Shown: positions 31,993-41,476, counted from the stretch's first letter. The stretch is 64,000 nt of DNA from Pandoraea bronchicola (GCF_902459805.1 NZ_CABPST010000003.1:248001-312000), one strand, 5' to 3'. Numbers and translations: made by a program. Notes: generated by a model from the sequence alone, not told the origin.

Positions 31993-32982
31993 ATGGCCGA
32001 TTTCACTCCCGTGCCCGGCGGCGGTGCCGCCCACAACGCCGTTTCCGGCAGTTCCATCGATGCTTCCTGGCCCTGCGACGCGCCTGTCATGCTCGTCATG
32101 ACGGGTTGCGCCCGCGAGCGCGCGCTCGCGCTCCTGCGTCTATGCGACCCGTATGAGAAAGCCCGCGGCGTGGCGGCGCTTCGCGACGCGGTGCGCGATG
32201 GCATCGCGCGCTGGCACCCCGAACGGCGCTTCGGTGGGGTTGGAATGGCCGAAATGGCGGGGGCGTCCGATCCGTCCAATGTGGCCAATGCGCCCAAGGC
32301 GGCGGACGAGCGCGACGCAGGTATTCCGGGACGTCCGGCGTTGCCCCGGCTGGTTTCCCCGCGTGAGCTCAAGCACCGCGCCGTGACGTCGGTCGAAGGG
32401 CGTGCCGCACTGTTGCATGCGCTTGCCCATATCGAATTCAATGCGATCAATCTTGCGCTCGACGCCCTGTGGCGCTTCGAGGGCCTGCCCGCCGAGTATT
32501 ACGACGATTGGTTGCAGGTCGCCGCGGAAGAGGCGCATCACTTCTCGCTGCTCTCGACGCACCTGAAAACACTGGGCGACGCTTACGACTACGGCTGTTT
32601 TCCTGCGCACGATGGGCTGTGGGAGATGGCGCGCCGCACGTCAGGCGACTGGCTGGCACGTCTCGCACTGGTGCCGCGCACGCTGGAAGCGCGCGGACTC
32701 GATGCCAGTCCGCCGATCAAGGCGAAGTTGGCCAGCGCCGGCGACGCTGCCGGTGCGGCCATTCTCGACATCATCCTGCGCGACGAAATCGGGCATGTCG
32801 CCATCGGCAACCGGTGGTATCGCTGGGGCTGCGAGCGCGCCGGATGCGATCCCATCGAGACTTACGCGCGGCTGGCGGTCCAATACAGTGCGCCGCGCCT
32901 GCGTGGACCGTTCAATCTGGCGGCCCGCCGGGCGGCGGGCTTCGACGATGACGAACTCGCGGCCCTTCAGGCGAGCGAGTGA
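31993..32982 (+). CDS. Ferritin-like DUF455-family protein
   Basis: 329 residues. A C-terminal four-helix ferritin-like bundle (about residues 130-325) has ALAHIEFNAINLAL, AAEEAHHFSLLSTHLKTLG and RDEIGHVAIGNRWY, which supply Glu and His residues expected of a diiron centre. The N-terminal 130 residues are helical with a Pro/Ala-rich low-complexity link. Related to MiaE-type enzymes by fold only; substrate unknown. Confidence 0.9.
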   Translation: MADFTPVPGGGAAHNAVSGSSIDASWPCDAPVMLVMTGCARERALALLRLCDPYEKARGVAALRDAVRDGIARWHPERRFGGVGMAEMAGASDPSNVANAPKAADERDAGIPGRPALPRLVSPRELKHRAVTSVEGRAALLHALAHIEFNAINLALDALWRFEGLPAEYYDDWLQVAAEEAHHFSLLSTHLKTLGDAYDYGCFPAHDGLWEMARRTSGDWLARLALVPRTLEARGLDASPPIKAKLASAGDAAGAAILDIILRDEIGHVAIGNRWYRWGCERAGCDPIETYARLAVQYSAPRLRGPFNLAARRAAGFDDDELAALQASE

Positions 32983-33063
32983 CATCGCGGCCGATGCGTC
33001 AATTTTGAAGCCGATATACTCGGTGATCCTCAATCGTTTCGATCTTCACTATCTGCCAGCGAC

Positions 33064-33954
33064 ATGACCGATTCGCGATCCGAATTTCTGACGGTGCGCG
33101 GCCTGCGCCACCACGTTCGGCAGTGGGGTACGCCCGGCGCGCCGAAGCTGTTCCTGTTGCACGGGTGGATGGATGTGTCGGCGTCGTTCCAGTTCGTGGC
33201 GCAATCGCTGGCGCAACGCTGGCATCTGCTCGCCCCCGACTGGCGCGGCTATGGCCTCACGGACTGGCCGGTTGCCGATGGCCGCAGCGGCAGCTACTGG
33301 TTTCCCGACTATCTCGCCGACCTTGAAGCCTTGCTCGACGTCTACACCGAGCCGGGCGAAGCCATCAACCTGATCGGCCACAGCATGGGCGGCAACGTCG
33401 CGTGCCTGTATGCCGGGGTTCGGCCGGCGCGGGTGCGACGTCTCGTGAATCTCGAGGGGTTCGGTCTGCCGCCGTCCCAGCCCATCGCGGCCATTCGTCA
33501 ACTCGGCCGTTGGCTCGACGATTTGCAGAGTGTGCCCACGCTGCGGCCGTACGCCACGCTCGACGACGTGGCAGCGCGGCTGCGCAAGACGAATCCGCGT
33601 CTCACACCGGAGCGGGCGGCGTGGCTGGCCCAGCGCTGGGCGCGCCAGGAACGCGACGGGCAATGGCATTTGCTTGCCGATGCGGCGCATAAGATCGCCA
33701 ATCCGTACCCTTACCGGCTCGATGAGGCCATGGCGGTATGGAGCAACGTGAGCGCGCCGGTGTTGCATGTGGAGGCGACGGATTCGGAAGTGTTGCAACA
33801 CTTCGTCGGGGCGCAGGGCAAGGAGGTGTTCCGCGAACGTTTCGAGGTCTTTCCGAATTTGACGGAAGTCTTCGTGACCGATGCGGGCCACATGCTGCAT
33901 CACGATCAACCCGAAGCCGTGGCCCGGTTGATCGATGACTTCTGCCGGGCGTAA
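33064..33954 (+). CDS. Alpha/beta hydrolase
   Basis: 296 residues. The order matches the fold: HGWMDVSASFQFVAQSL after the first strand, DWRGYGLTDWP, then nucleophile elbow LIGHSMGGNVACLYAG (Ser about residue 109), and VTDAGHMLHHDQP with the catalytic His near residue 281. Similar to epoxide-hydrolase/haloperoxidase-type esterases. Substrate unknown. The start lacks a strong ribosome site. It follows the DUF455 gene by 81 bp and precedes the PHP gene by 119 bp. Confidence 0.9.
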   Translation: MTDSRSEFLTVRGLRHHVRQWGTPGAPKLFLLHGWMDVSASFQFVAQSLAQRWHLLAPDWRGYGLTDWPVADGRSGSYWFPDYLADLEALLDVYTEPGEAINLIGHSMGGNVACLYAGVRPARVRRLVNLEGFGLPPSQPIAAIRQLGRWLDDLQSVPTLRPYATLDDVAARLRKTNPRLTPERAAWLAQRWARQERDGQWHLLADAAHKIANPYPYRLDEAMAVWSNVSAPVLHVEATDSEVLQHFVGAQGKEVFRERFEVFPNLTEVFVTDAGHMLHHDQPEAVARLIDDFCRA

Positions 33955-34073
33955 GTGCGCGAGCGCGCAGGCGACTCGCGTCGCGTGCACTTGAGCGGTA
34001 GAATGAAGCCGTCATTACAACGTCACGCGCCCGTCTCTGGCGGGTCGGACGTGTCACAGCCTGGCGGCTCATC

Positions 34074-34907
34074 ATGCTTAACGCGGATCTTCATTGTCAT
34101 TCCAAGGTATCGGACGGTACGCTTACACCGTCTGAAGTGGCGCAGGTCGCCTTCGAGGCCGGCGTCGACCTGTGGGCGCTGACCGATCACGATGAGATCG
34201 GCGGCCAGCGCGAAGCGCGCGCGGCGGCCGAAGCGCTGGGCATGCGTTATGTGAGCGGCGTGGAGATTTCCATCACGTGGGCCAATCGCACGGTGCATAT
34301 CGTCGGGCTGAACGTCGACCCCGACAACCCTGCGCTGATCGACGGCCTCGCGGCCACGCGGGGCGGCCGGGCGGCGCGGGCCGAGCAGATGAGCGAGCAA
34401 CTGGCGGCGGCGGGCATCCCGAACGCGTACGAAGGTGCGCTGCGCTACGTTGGGAATCCCGACCTGATTTCGCGCACGCACTTCGCACGGTATCTGGTGG
34501 AGATCGGCAAATGCGCCTCGGTCTCGGATGTCTTCGCGAAGTATTTGGCGGAAGGGCGCCCAGGCTATGTGCCGCACCGCTGGGCGACGCTGGAGGAATC
34601 CGTGAAATGGATTCGTGGCGCGGGCGGCGTCGCCGTCGTGGCGCACCCGGGCCGCTACAAATTCTCTCCGCTCGAATTCGGGGTACTGTTTGATCAGTTC
34701 CGTGAGTTGGGCGGCGAAGGTATCGAAGTGATTACCGGCAGCCACACGCCGGAGCAGTACCGCGAGTATGCCGATGTCGCGCGCCAGTACGGTTTTCTGG
34801 CGTCGCGCGGCTCGGATTTCCATGGACCGACCGAGAGCCGCGCGCTCCTCGGCAAGCTGCCTGCGCTGCCCGACGATCTCACTCCGGTCTGGAACCGCTG
34901 GCAGTAA
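34074..34907 (+). CDS. PHP-domain phosphoesterase (RNase AM/YciV type)
   Basis: 277 residues. The PHP metal-binding motifs are complete: DLHCHSKVSDG near the N-terminus, LTDHDEIGG, VAHPGRYKF and GSDFHGP. Family members act as 3',5'-nucleotide bisphosphate phosphatase and, in E. coli, as 5'-3' exonuclease RNase AM that matures 5S rRNA. The next gene is YciO-type, 12 bp away, the same pairing as yciV-yciO in E. coli, which supports the assignment. Confidence 0.9.
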   Translation: MLNADLHCHSKVSDGTLTPSEVAQVAFEAGVDLWALTDHDEIGGQREARAAAEALGMRYVSGVEISITWANRTVHIVGLNVDPDNPALIDGLAATRGGRAARAEQMSEQLAAAGIPNAYEGALRYVGNPDLISRTHFARYLVEIGKCASVSDVFAKYLAEGRPGYVPHRWATLEESVKWIRGAGGVAVVAHPGRYKFSPLEFGVLFDQFRELGGEGIEVITGSHTPEQYREYADVARQYGFLASRGSDFHGPTESRALLGKLPALPDDLTPVWNRWQ

Positions 34908-34919
34908 CCTTTCGACGCT

Positions 34920-35546
34920 ATGTCGCAATTCTTCCAGATCCATCCGGAAAATCCCCAGTCACGACTCATCAAGCAGGCCGCCCAGATTATCGACAAGGGC
35001 GGTATTGTGGCGTTGCCGACCGATTCGAGCTACGCGATTGCGTGTCACATCGACGACAAGCTGGCCGTCGATCGTCTGCGCCGCATCCGCGGCCTCGACG
35101 AGAAGCAGATGCTGTCGCTGCTGGTGCGCGATTTGTCGGAACTGGCGGAGTTCGCCATCGTCGACAACCGGCAGTACCGGTTGATCAAAGCGACCACGCC
35201 GGGGCCATACGTATTCATTCTCGAAGCGACGAAGGAAGTGCCTCGCCGTCTCTCGCATCCCTCGCGAAAGACCATCGGCCTGCGGGTGCCGGAGCATGCC
35301 ATCACGCTCGCGCTGCTCGAGGAGCTGGGCCAGCCGCTGCTCGCCACCACGCTGATTCTGCCGGGCGAAACCGAGCCGCTGAACGACCCTGAAGAGATTC
35401 GCGAGCGGCTGGAAAAGCAACTGGATCTGGTGATCGACGGCGGCGCTTGTCCGAAAGAGCCGTCGACGGTGATCGATCTGACGGTGACGCCGCCCGAGGT
35501 GTTGCGTCGCGGGCGCGGCTCGCTGACGCCGTTCGGGCTGTCGTGA
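34920..35546 (+). CDS. YciO-type Sua5/YrdC-fold protein
   Basis: 208 residues of the YrdC fold. Signatures include ALPTDSSYAIACHIDDKLAVDRLRRIRGLDEKQMLSLLVRDL, TPGPYVFILEATKEVPRRL, and the C-terminal STVIDLT. It is the YciO subfamily rather than TsaC/Sua5: YciO proteins can form threonylcarbamoyl-AMP but do not normally replace TsaC in tRNA t6A synthesis. Twelve bp after the PHP gene, probably one operon. Confidence 0.9.
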   Translation: MSQFFQIHPENPQSRLIKQAAQIIDKGGIVALPTDSSYAIACHIDDKLAVDRLRRIRGLDEKQMLSLLVRDLSELAEFAIVDNRQYRLIKATTPGPYVFILEATKEVPRRLSHPSRKTIGLRVPEHAITLALLEELGQPLLATTLILPGETEPLNDPEEIRERLEKQLDLVIDGGACPKEPSTVIDLTVTPPEVLRRGRGSLTPFGLS

Positions 35547-35605
35547 CGGGGCATGTCCCGCGAGCTTCGCCATGCACCGTAATACTGGCGCGCGGGTCTG
35601 CTTGT

Positions 35606-35611
35606 TACAAT
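35606..35611 (+). promoter_or_regulatory. Candidate -10 element just before the site-2 protease gene
   Basis: TACAAT ends only 8 bp before the ATG at 35620. If used, transcription would begin at or next to the start codon. The -35 region is poor. Confidence 0.3.
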
Positions 35612-35619
35612 AGCCGGCT

Positions 35620-36285
35620 ATGAATGCAGACCTGATCCAGACCGTTGCCGTCTACGCGCTCCCCGTCCTCTTTGCGATTACGTTGCACGAGGCCGCCCAC
35701 GGCTACGTCGCGAAATATTTCGGCGACCCCACGGCCTATCTGATGGGGCGTGTGACGCTCAATCCTCTCAAGCACATCGACCCGATCGGTACGGTGCTCG
35801 TGCCGCTCGCGCTCTACTTCATGACGAACGGGGCATTCCTGTTCGGTTACGCGAAGCCGGTGCCGGTCGCGTTCGGCAGTCTGCGCAATCCGCGCGTCGA
35901 TACGATCTGGGTGGCGCTGGCCGGTCCGCTCTGCAACTTCGTTCAGGCGATGCTTTGGGCAGTGTTCGGCCTGGGCCTGCAAGTGGCCGGCGTTCACGAG
36001 CCGTTCTTCATGATGATGGCGCAGGCCGGTCTGCTGGTGAATCTCGTGATGTGCATGTTCAACCTGTTTCCGGTGCCGCCGCTCGATGGCGGACGCGTGC
36101 TCGTGTCGCTGCTGCCGGCGCGCGCCGCCTACACGCTCTCGCGCTTGGAACCCTACGGCTTTTTCATCGTGATGGCCCTGGTGGTCAGCGGTGTGCTCGG
36201 CCGGGTGTGGTTATGGCCGCTCATCCAGTGGGGGCGCGACTTTATCGTCTGGATGCTCACGCCGCTGCTGTCGCTGATTTCCTGA
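35620..36285 (+). CDS. Site-2-protease family membrane metalloprotease (M50)
   Basis: 221 residues, about six membrane helices. The catalytic zinc motif is HEAAH in the first helix (about residues 21-25, ITLHEAAHGYVAKYFGD), and the third ligand is in VPPLDGGRVL (Asp). No PDZ or CBS domain, so it belongs to the minimal Rv-type/YdiL-like S2P group conserved before trpS in betaproteobacteria. Substrate unknown. No Shine-Dalgarno site is seen before the ATG. Confidence 0.92.
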   Translation: MNADLIQTVAVYALPVLFAITLHEAAHGYVAKYFGDPTAYLMGRVTLNPLKHIDPIGTVLVPLALYFMTNGAFLFGYAKPVPVAFGSLRNPRVDTIWVALAGPLCNFVQAMLWAVFGLGLQVAGVHEPFFMMMAQAGLLVNLVMCMFNLFPVPPLDGGRVLVSLLPARAAYTLSRLEPYGFFIVMALVVSGVLGRVWLWPLIQWGRDFIVWMLTPLLSLIS

Positions 36286-36310
36286 AGTTTTTGCAGAGCA
36301 AAACAAGACC

Positions 36311-37513
36311 ATGTACCCCGAACGCGTTTTTTCCGGCATGCGACCGACCGGTCGTCTGCACCTCGGCCACTATCACGGCGTGCTCAAGAACTGGATTCAG
36401 CTTCAGTCGGAGTACCCGTGCTATTTCTGCGTGGTCGACTGGCATGCGCTCACCACGCACTACGAAACGCCGGAAGTCATCGAACAGAACGTCTGGGACG
36501 TGCTGACCGATTGGCTGGCCGCAGGGATCGATCCGAATCAGGCCACGCTCTTCATTCAGAGCAAGGTGCCTGAGCACGCCGAACTGGCGCTGCTCATCGG
36601 CATGAGCACGCCGCTGGGCTGGCTCGAGCGCGTGCCGACGTACAAGGAGCAGATCGAGAAGCTCAAGGAAAAGGACCTCTCGACGTACGGCTTCCTGGGG
36701 TACCCGGTACTGATGGCGGCCGACATTCTGCTCTATCGTGCGCTGCACGTGCCGGTGGGTGAGGACCAGGTGCCGCACGTGGAAATGACGCGCGAGATTG
36801 CCCGCCGGTTCAACTATCTGTACGGTCGCGAGGCCGGCTTCGAGGAGAAGGCGCTGGCTGCCGCACGAAAGCTTGGCGGCAAGCGCTCGAAGTTGTATCT
36901 GGAGCTGCGTACGGCGTATCAGGAGCAGGGGGACGACGAGGCGCTGGAGCAGGCACGCGCGATGCTTTCCGAATCGCAGTCGCTGTCGCTGGGGGACCGC
37001 GAGCGGCTCTTCGGTTATCTCGAAGGCACACGCAAGCTGATTCTGGTCGAACCGCAGGCATTGCTCACGCCGGCGTCGCGCATGCCGGGACTCGACGGGC
37101 AGAAGATGTCGAAGTCCTATAACAACACCATCGGTCTGCGTGAAGACGCGGAATCGATCACCAAGAAGGTGCGCACCATGCCGACCGATCCGGCACGTGT
37201 GCGTCGCACCGATGCGGGCGATCCCGAGAAGTGCCCGGTATGGCAACTGCATCAGGTCTATAGCGACGACGATACCCGCGACTGGGTGCAGAAGGGCTGC
37301 CGCAGCGCCGGTATCGGCTGCCTCGAGTGCAAGCAGCCGGTCATTGAGGGCATTCTGCGTGAGCAGCAGCCGATGCTCGAGCGCGCGCAAAAGTACATGG
37401 ACGATCCGTCGCTGCTGCGCGCCATCGCGGCGGACGGCTGTGAGAAGGCTCGAAAATCCGCGCAGGAGATCATGCGCGATGTGCGCGAAGCCATGGGGCT
37501 GCAATATTCATGA
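36311..37513 (+). CDS. trpS: Tryptophanyl-tRNA synthetase (insertion-bearing form)
   Basis: 400 residues, against about 334 in E. coli. Class I motifs are RLHLGHYHG (HIGH-like, about residues 16-19) and GQKMSKSYNN (KMSKS). An insertion of about 65-75 residues (about 178-250, from AGFEEKALAAARKLGG to RKLILVEPQ) lies between the halves of the catalytic domain; I recall this form from betaproteobacteria. Starts 25 bp after the protease and overlaps the next gene by 4 bp. Confidence 0.96.
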   Translation: MYPERVFSGMRPTGRLHLGHYHGVLKNWIQLQSEYPCYFCVVDWHALTTHYETPEVIEQNVWDVLTDWLAAGIDPNQATLFIQSKVPEHAELALLIGMSTPLGWLERVPTYKEQIEKLKEKDLSTYGFLGYPVLMAADILLYRALHVPVGEDQVPHVEMTREIARRFNYLYGREAGFEEKALAAARKLGGKRSKLYLELRTAYQEQGDDEALEQARAMLSESQSLSLGDRERLFGYLEGTRKLILVEPQALLTPASRMPGLDGQKMSKSYNNTIGLREDAESITKKVRTMPTDPARVRRTDAGDPEKCPVWQLHQVYSDDDTRDWVQKGCRSAGIGCLECKQPVIEGILREQQPMLERAQKYMDDPSLLRAIAADGCEKARKSAQEIMRDVREAMGLQYS

Positions 37514-38106
37514 CGGATGCTGCCGTTCCGGGCACGACGCACGGCGTCGGCGCTCCGTCGCCGTGGCTGGTGCGTTGGGCGCATCTGATTGCGCCGGGCG
37601 CGCGTGTGCTCGATCTGGCGTGCGGCCATGGGCGTCACACCCGCTGGCTGGCGGCTCGCGGCGCGCACGTCACCGCTGTCGATCGCGACGAGGCAGCGCT
37701 TGCCACGATGTCAATGCTGGAGAACGTCACGACACTGGCCGCCGATCTTGAAGGCGCGCCGTGGCCGTTGGCCGAAGGCGCGACGTTCGATGCGGTCATC
37801 GTCACGAACTATCTGCACCGGCCGCTGTTCCCGCACATCGCCGCCAGCGTTGCACCGGGCGGCGTGTTGATTTATGAAACCTTCGCGCGGGGAAACGAAA
37901 GGTACGGAAAGCCGTCCAATCCGCTGTTTCTGCTGGCACCCGGTGAATTGCTTGACGCGGCGCGCACGGCGGATCTGCGCGTGACGGCCTTCGAGGATGT
38001 CACGTTGCCAGCGCCGCGTGCGGCGTGCGTGCAGCGCTTGTGCGCTATGCGTGCTGCCCCCGGGGAAAACCCCGGCATTGCCGCGCTGTACGAGCCGGCC
38101 GCGTAA
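37510..38106 (+). CDS. Class I SAM-dependent methyltransferase
   Basis: 198 residues. The SAM-binding motif I is VLDLACGHGRHTRWLAARGAHVTAVDRDEAAL (about residues 33-64), and FDAVIVTNYLHRPLFPHIAASVAPGGVLIYETFA gives motifs II-III. It resembles TehB/UbiE-type small-molecule methyltransferases; the substrate is unknown. The start overlaps the trpS stop (ATGA), so translation is coupled. Confidence 0.9.
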   Translation: MTDAAVPGTTHGVGAPSPWLVRWAHLIAPGARVLDLACGHGRHTRWLAARGAHVTAVDRDEAALATMSMLENVTTLAADLEGAPWPLAEGATFDAVIVTNYLHRPLFPHIAASVAPGGVLIYETFARGNERYGKPSNPLFLLAPGELLDAARTADLRVTAFEDVTLPAPRAACVQRLCAMRAAPGENPGIAALYEPAA

Positions 38107-38148
38107 TCCGCTACAATCCACCCTTATCGCTGAATTGTTCGATCAACC

Positions 38149-39066
38149 ATGACTACCCAAACTCCGATTCAAGGCAGTATCGTCGCGATTGTCACGCCGA
38201 TGGCAGAAGACGGCAGCCTTGACCGAGAAGCACTGCGTAACCTGATCAACTGGCATGTCGACGAAGGCACCGACGGTATCGTGATCGTCGGTACGTCGGG
38301 CGAATCGCCGACCGTCAACGTCGAAGAGCATTGCGAACTCATTGAGATCGCCGTGCAGCAAACGGCGGAAGCCGGCAAGTCGCGAGGTCGCAAGGTCCCG
38401 GTCATCGCCGGCACGGGCGGCAACTCGACGGCGGAAGCCATCGAACTGACAAAGCATGCGAAGCAGGTCGGCGCCGATGCGTCGCTGCAGGTCGTGCCGT
38501 ACTACAACAAGCCCACGCAGGAGGGTCAGTACCAGCACTTCCGCGCCATTGCGGAAGCCGTTGAGCTGCCGGTCATCCTCTATAATGTGCCCGGCCGTAC
38601 CGTGGCAGACGCGAGCAACGATACGCTGCTGCGTCTGGCGCAAGTGCCTGGCATCGTGGGCGTGAAAGACGCCACGGGCAATCTGGATCGCGGCATCGAC
38701 CTGATCCGGCGTGCCCCGAAGAGCTTCGCCGTGTACAGCGGTGACGACCTGACGGCTGTTGCGCTTATGCTCATGGGCGGTCAGGGTAATATCTCGGTCA
38801 CTGCCAACGTGGCACCGCGTGCGATGCACGAGCTGTGCGTCGCTGCGCTGGCCGGCAATGTGGCCAAGGCACGGGAACTGCAATTCCAGTTGTTTGAACT
38901 GCACCGTGCCATGTTCGTCGAAGCCAATCCGATCCCCGTGAAGTGGGCGCTGCAACAGATGGGCATGATCGCGTCGGGCATCCGCCTGCCGCTCACGCCG
39001 CTTGCGCAGGCGTATCAAGACACGGTGCTGGGTGCTCTCAAGTCGGCCAACATCGCCGTTGTCTAA
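38149..39066 (+). CDS. dapA: 4-hydroxy-tetrahydrodipicolinate synthase
   Basis: 305 residues. Condenses pyruvate with aspartate semialdehyde, first committed step to lysine and diaminopimelate. Schiff-base lysine is Lys173 in GVKDATGN; the catalytic tyrosine is Tyr145 in [19 protein letters not shown] provides the Thr of the proton relay. A TACAAT at 38112-38117 could be the -10 of its own promoter. It is followed by bamC, as in E. coli (dapA-bamC). Confidence 0.96.
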   Translation: MTTQTPIQGSIVAIVTPMAEDGSLDREALRNLINWHVDEGTDGIVIVGTSGESPTVNVEEHCELIEIAVQQTAEAGKSRGRKVPVIAGTGGNSTAEAIELTKHAKQVGADASLQVVPYYNKPTQEGQYQHFRAIAEAVELPVILYNVPGRTVADASNDTLLRLAQVPGIVGVKDATGNLDRGIDLIRRAPKSFAVYSGDDLTAVALMLMGGQGNISVTANVAPRAMHELCVAALAGNVAKARELQFQLFELHRAMFVEANPIPVKWALQQMGMIASGIRLPLTPLAQAYQDTVLGALKSANIAVV

Positions 39067-39116
39067 GCTGTCGTTCAAGCACCCGGGTTCGATTGCCCAC
39101 CCTTTTTTTGCGACTC

Positions 39117-40259
39117 ATGAAACGAATCGTCAGTAATTCCGTAGCTCGTCCCGTGCTGGCATGGGCCGCTATTGCCTCGTTGGCCCTCGTCGCCGGATGC
39201 AGTTCCCTCTCGAGTGCCTTGTCCTCCGATAAGGTGGACTACAAAAGCTCGAAGACCGGCCCCTCGCTCGACGTTCCGCCGGATCTGACGAACGTTCAGG
39301 CCACCGATCGCAAGTACGTGTCGCCGGCCGGCACCGCAACGCTGTCGACCTACGAGACGCAGCAGAAGGTCGTTGCAGCAAATCCGACGGACACCGTTTT
39401 GCCGGCCGTGCCGGGCATGAAGGTCGTGCGCGACGGCAACGAGCGCTGGCTGGTGATTCAGAAGGCGCCGGGCGATCTGTGGCCGACGCTGCGTGAATTC
39501 TGGCAAGAGAACGGCTTCGTGCTGACGATCGATTCGCCTGACACGGGTGTGATGGAAACCGACTGGGCGGAGAATCGCGCCAAGCTGAATCAGGACATCA
39601 TCCGCGATCTGCTTGGCAAGGTTATGGACGGTCTGTACTCGACCGGCGAACGCGACCGCTTCCGTACCCGTGTGGAACGCGACCCGAACGGCGGCACGGA
39701 CGTGTACATTACGCACCGCCGCATGGTGGAAGTGTTCACGAACGCGCAGAAGGACACGACCAAGTGGGAGCCGGCACCGAACGATCCGGGTCTCGAGGCG
39801 ATCTTCCTGACCAAGCTCATGCAACGCTTCGGCGCACAGACGGAGCAAGCTCAGGCGCAGGTCGAGGGTGCCAAGTCCGGCGTGCCGACGAGCCAGGTCG
39901 TGAAGACGGCGGATGCGGCCTATCTTGACATCAACGAGCCGTTCGATCGCGCATGGCGTCGTGTCGGTGTGGCGCTCGATCGCGGTAACTTCACTGTGGA
40001 CGATCGCGACCGCGCCAAGGGGTTGTACTTCGTGAGCTACGTCGATCCGGCATCGCTCGCCAAGGACAATGGCTTCTTCTACAGCCTGTTCCATGCGAAG
40101 GAAGTGCAGGACGCCAAGAAGGCCAAGAAGTACAGCGTGAACGTACAGGGTCGCGGCGACAGCCAGACGCGTGTGCAAGTGCTCGACGACAAGGGTAACG
40201 TCGACAACTCGCAGATCGCACAGACGATCATCGGCGTGATCAGCAACCAGCTCCGTTAA
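39117..40259 (+). CDS. bamC: Outer-membrane assembly lipoprotein BamC
   Basis: 380 residues from the ATG at 39117. Signal peptide ends at lipobox LVAGC (Cys28). Then the extended N-terminal segment (KTGPSLDVPPDLTNV) that contacts BamD, and two helix-grip domains (about 100-225 and 270-380) with RWLVIQKAPGDLWPTLREFW and YLDINEPFDRAWRRVGVALDR. Subunit of the BAM complex. Confidence 0.94.
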   Translation: MKRIVSNSVARPVLAWAAIASLALVAGCSSLSSALSSDKVDYKSSKTGPSLDVPPDLTNVQATDRKYVSPAGTATLSTYETQQKVVAANPTDTVLPAVPGMKVVRDGNERWLVIQKAPGDLWPTLREFWQENGFVLTIDSPDTGVMETDWAENRAKLNQDIIRDLLGKVMDGLYSTGERDRFRTRVERDPNGGTDVYITHRRMVEVFTNAQKDTTKWEPAPNDPGLEAIFLTKLMQRFGAQTEQAQAQVEGAKSGVPTSQVVKTADAAYLDINEPFDRAWRRVGVALDRGNFTVDDRDRAKGLYFVSYVDPASLAKDNGFFYSLFHAKEVQDAKKAKKYSVNVQGRGDSQTRVQVLDDKGNVDNSQIAQTIIGVISNQLR

Positions 40260-40267
40260 GGCGGGGC

Positions 40268-41056
40268 GTGCGGTTCGCCAGTTTAGGCAGCGGCAGCGAA
40301 GGTAATGCCCTGCTGGTGGAGGCGTCGGAAGGCGTCTCCACGACACGCATTCTCCTCGATTGCGGTTTCTCGATGCGTGAGGTCGAGCGGCGTCTGACGG
40401 CGCGCTCGATCGACGTGGCGTCGCTCGACGCCATCGTCATCACGCATGAGCACGCCGACCACATTGGCAGTGCCCTTTCCCTCACGCGCAAGTACCGGAT
40501 CCCGCTCATCATGAGTTGGGGAACGGGGCAGGCCGTCAAAGTCCACGCGACGCTCAAGCCGGGTGACGACGCGCTCGTGCGCTGGTGCCGCTCTGACGAG
40601 CGGCTGGCAGTGGGGGATATCGAGCTTCATCCGTACACCGTGCCTCACGACGCGCGCGAGCCGCTTCAGTTTGTGTTTTCCGACGGCGCACGCCGCTTGG
40701 GGGTGCTCACGGATGCCGGATGTCCGACCGCGCATTTGATCGCCACGCTCGGTGGCTGCGATGCCTTGGTGCTCGAATGCAATCACGACCGCGAGATGCT
40801 GGCCAACAGCAAGTATCCCCCGTCACTCAAAGCGCGGATTGGCGGCATCTATGGCCATCTGGCGAACGAGGCGGCCGCGGAGATTCTGGGGGCGATCGAC
40901 AGGGCGAAGTTGCAGCGTGTGATTTGTGCGCATTTGAGCGAGCAAAACAACACGCCCGAGCTGGCCATGGCGGCGATGTCGGCTGTTATCGGTGCCGAGG
41001 CGACGGAGATCCTGGTGGCAACGCAGGCCGGCGGTTTTGATTGGCTGACGTGCTAG
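40268..41056 (+). CDS. MBL-fold metallohydrolase (WalJ/YycJ-like)
   Basis: 262 residues from a GTG at 40268, 8 bp after bamC. Zinc motif THEHADHIGS (HxHxDH, about residues 60-65), with further ligands in HLSEQNN and the SGSEGNA N-terminal turn, similar to YycJ/WalJ exonuclease-like proteins. Substrate not certain (DNA in WalJ). Closed by the terminator at 41161-41191. Confidence 0.9.
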   Translation: MRFASLGSGSEGNALLVEASEGVSTTRILLDCGFSMREVERRLTARSIDVASLDAIVITHEHADHIGSALSLTRKYRIPLIMSWGTGQAVKVHATLKPGDDALVRWCRSDERLAVGDIELHPYTVPHDAREPLQFVFSDGARRLGVLTDAGCPTAHLIATLGGCDALVLECNHDREMLANSKYPPSLKARIGGIYGHLANEAAAEILGAIDRAKLQRVICAHLSEQNNTPELAMAAMSAVIGAEATEILVATQAGGFDWLTC

Positions 41057-41160
41057 CTAGTGGCTTCGGCGCCGCATGACGGCGGTCTGAGGGCGGTCTG
41101 AGGGGGTAGGGTGCCCGAGGCGGGGAGGCGGGCGCGAAAGATGCGAAACCCAGGAACAAC

Positions 41161-41191
41161 AAAAAAGCCGGTCGAAAGACCGGCTTTTTTT
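41161..41191. terminator. Bidirectional terminator
   Basis: A perfect 13-bp stem AAAAAAGCCGGTC with loop GAAA and GACCGGCTTTTTT gives A and T tracts usable on both strands. It separates the MBL gene (plus) from the alanine-rich lipoprotein (minus). Confidence 0.95.
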
Positions 41192-41218
41192 GCTCAACTG
41201 CCTTGCGGCAGCGAGAGC

Positions 41219-41476
41219 TTACTTGCTGGCAGCAGCGTCAGCAGCCGAAGCAACGGCGTCAGCAGCAGCACCAGCAGCCGAAGCGACCGTGTCAGCAGCA
41301 GCGCCGGCAGCCGAAGCAGCCGAATCAGCAGCAGCGCCAGCAGCCGAAGCAGCGTCCGAAGCAGCAGCAGCGGCCGAAGCAGCAACGTCAGCAGCCGGAG
41401 CAGCGGCTTCTTCCTTCTTGCCGCAGGCGGTCAGGGCGATAGCCAACAACGAAGCGACGAGGAGAGACTTCTTCAT
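41219..41476 (-). CDS. Alanine-rich hendecad-repeat lipoprotein
   Basis: 85 residues from the ATG ending at 41476 (MKKSLLVASLLAIALTAC); AAAGGA lies 7 bp upstream, which decides it over a GTG two codons earlier. Lipobox LTAC gives lipidated Cys18. After GKKEE and a short Ala/Pro spacer, the rest is almost only Ala, Ser, Asp, Gly and Val. It holds four 11-residue repeats of the type AASAAGAAADS. Such an 11-residue period suits a long helix or right-handed coiled coil, reminiscent in size of Lpp. Function unknown. Confidence 0.8.
   Translation of the reverse strand: MKKSLLVASLLAIALTACGKKEEAAAPAADVAASAAAAASDAASAAGAAADSAASAAGAAADTVASAAGAAADAVASAADAAASK
41222..41353 (-). repeat. 33-bp tandem repeat (4 copies) in the lipoprotein gene
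   Basis: Four 33-bp units encode AASAAGAAADS, AASAAGAAADT, VASAAGAAADA and VASAADAAASK. The unit nearest the stop is the most diverged. Confidence 0.85.
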
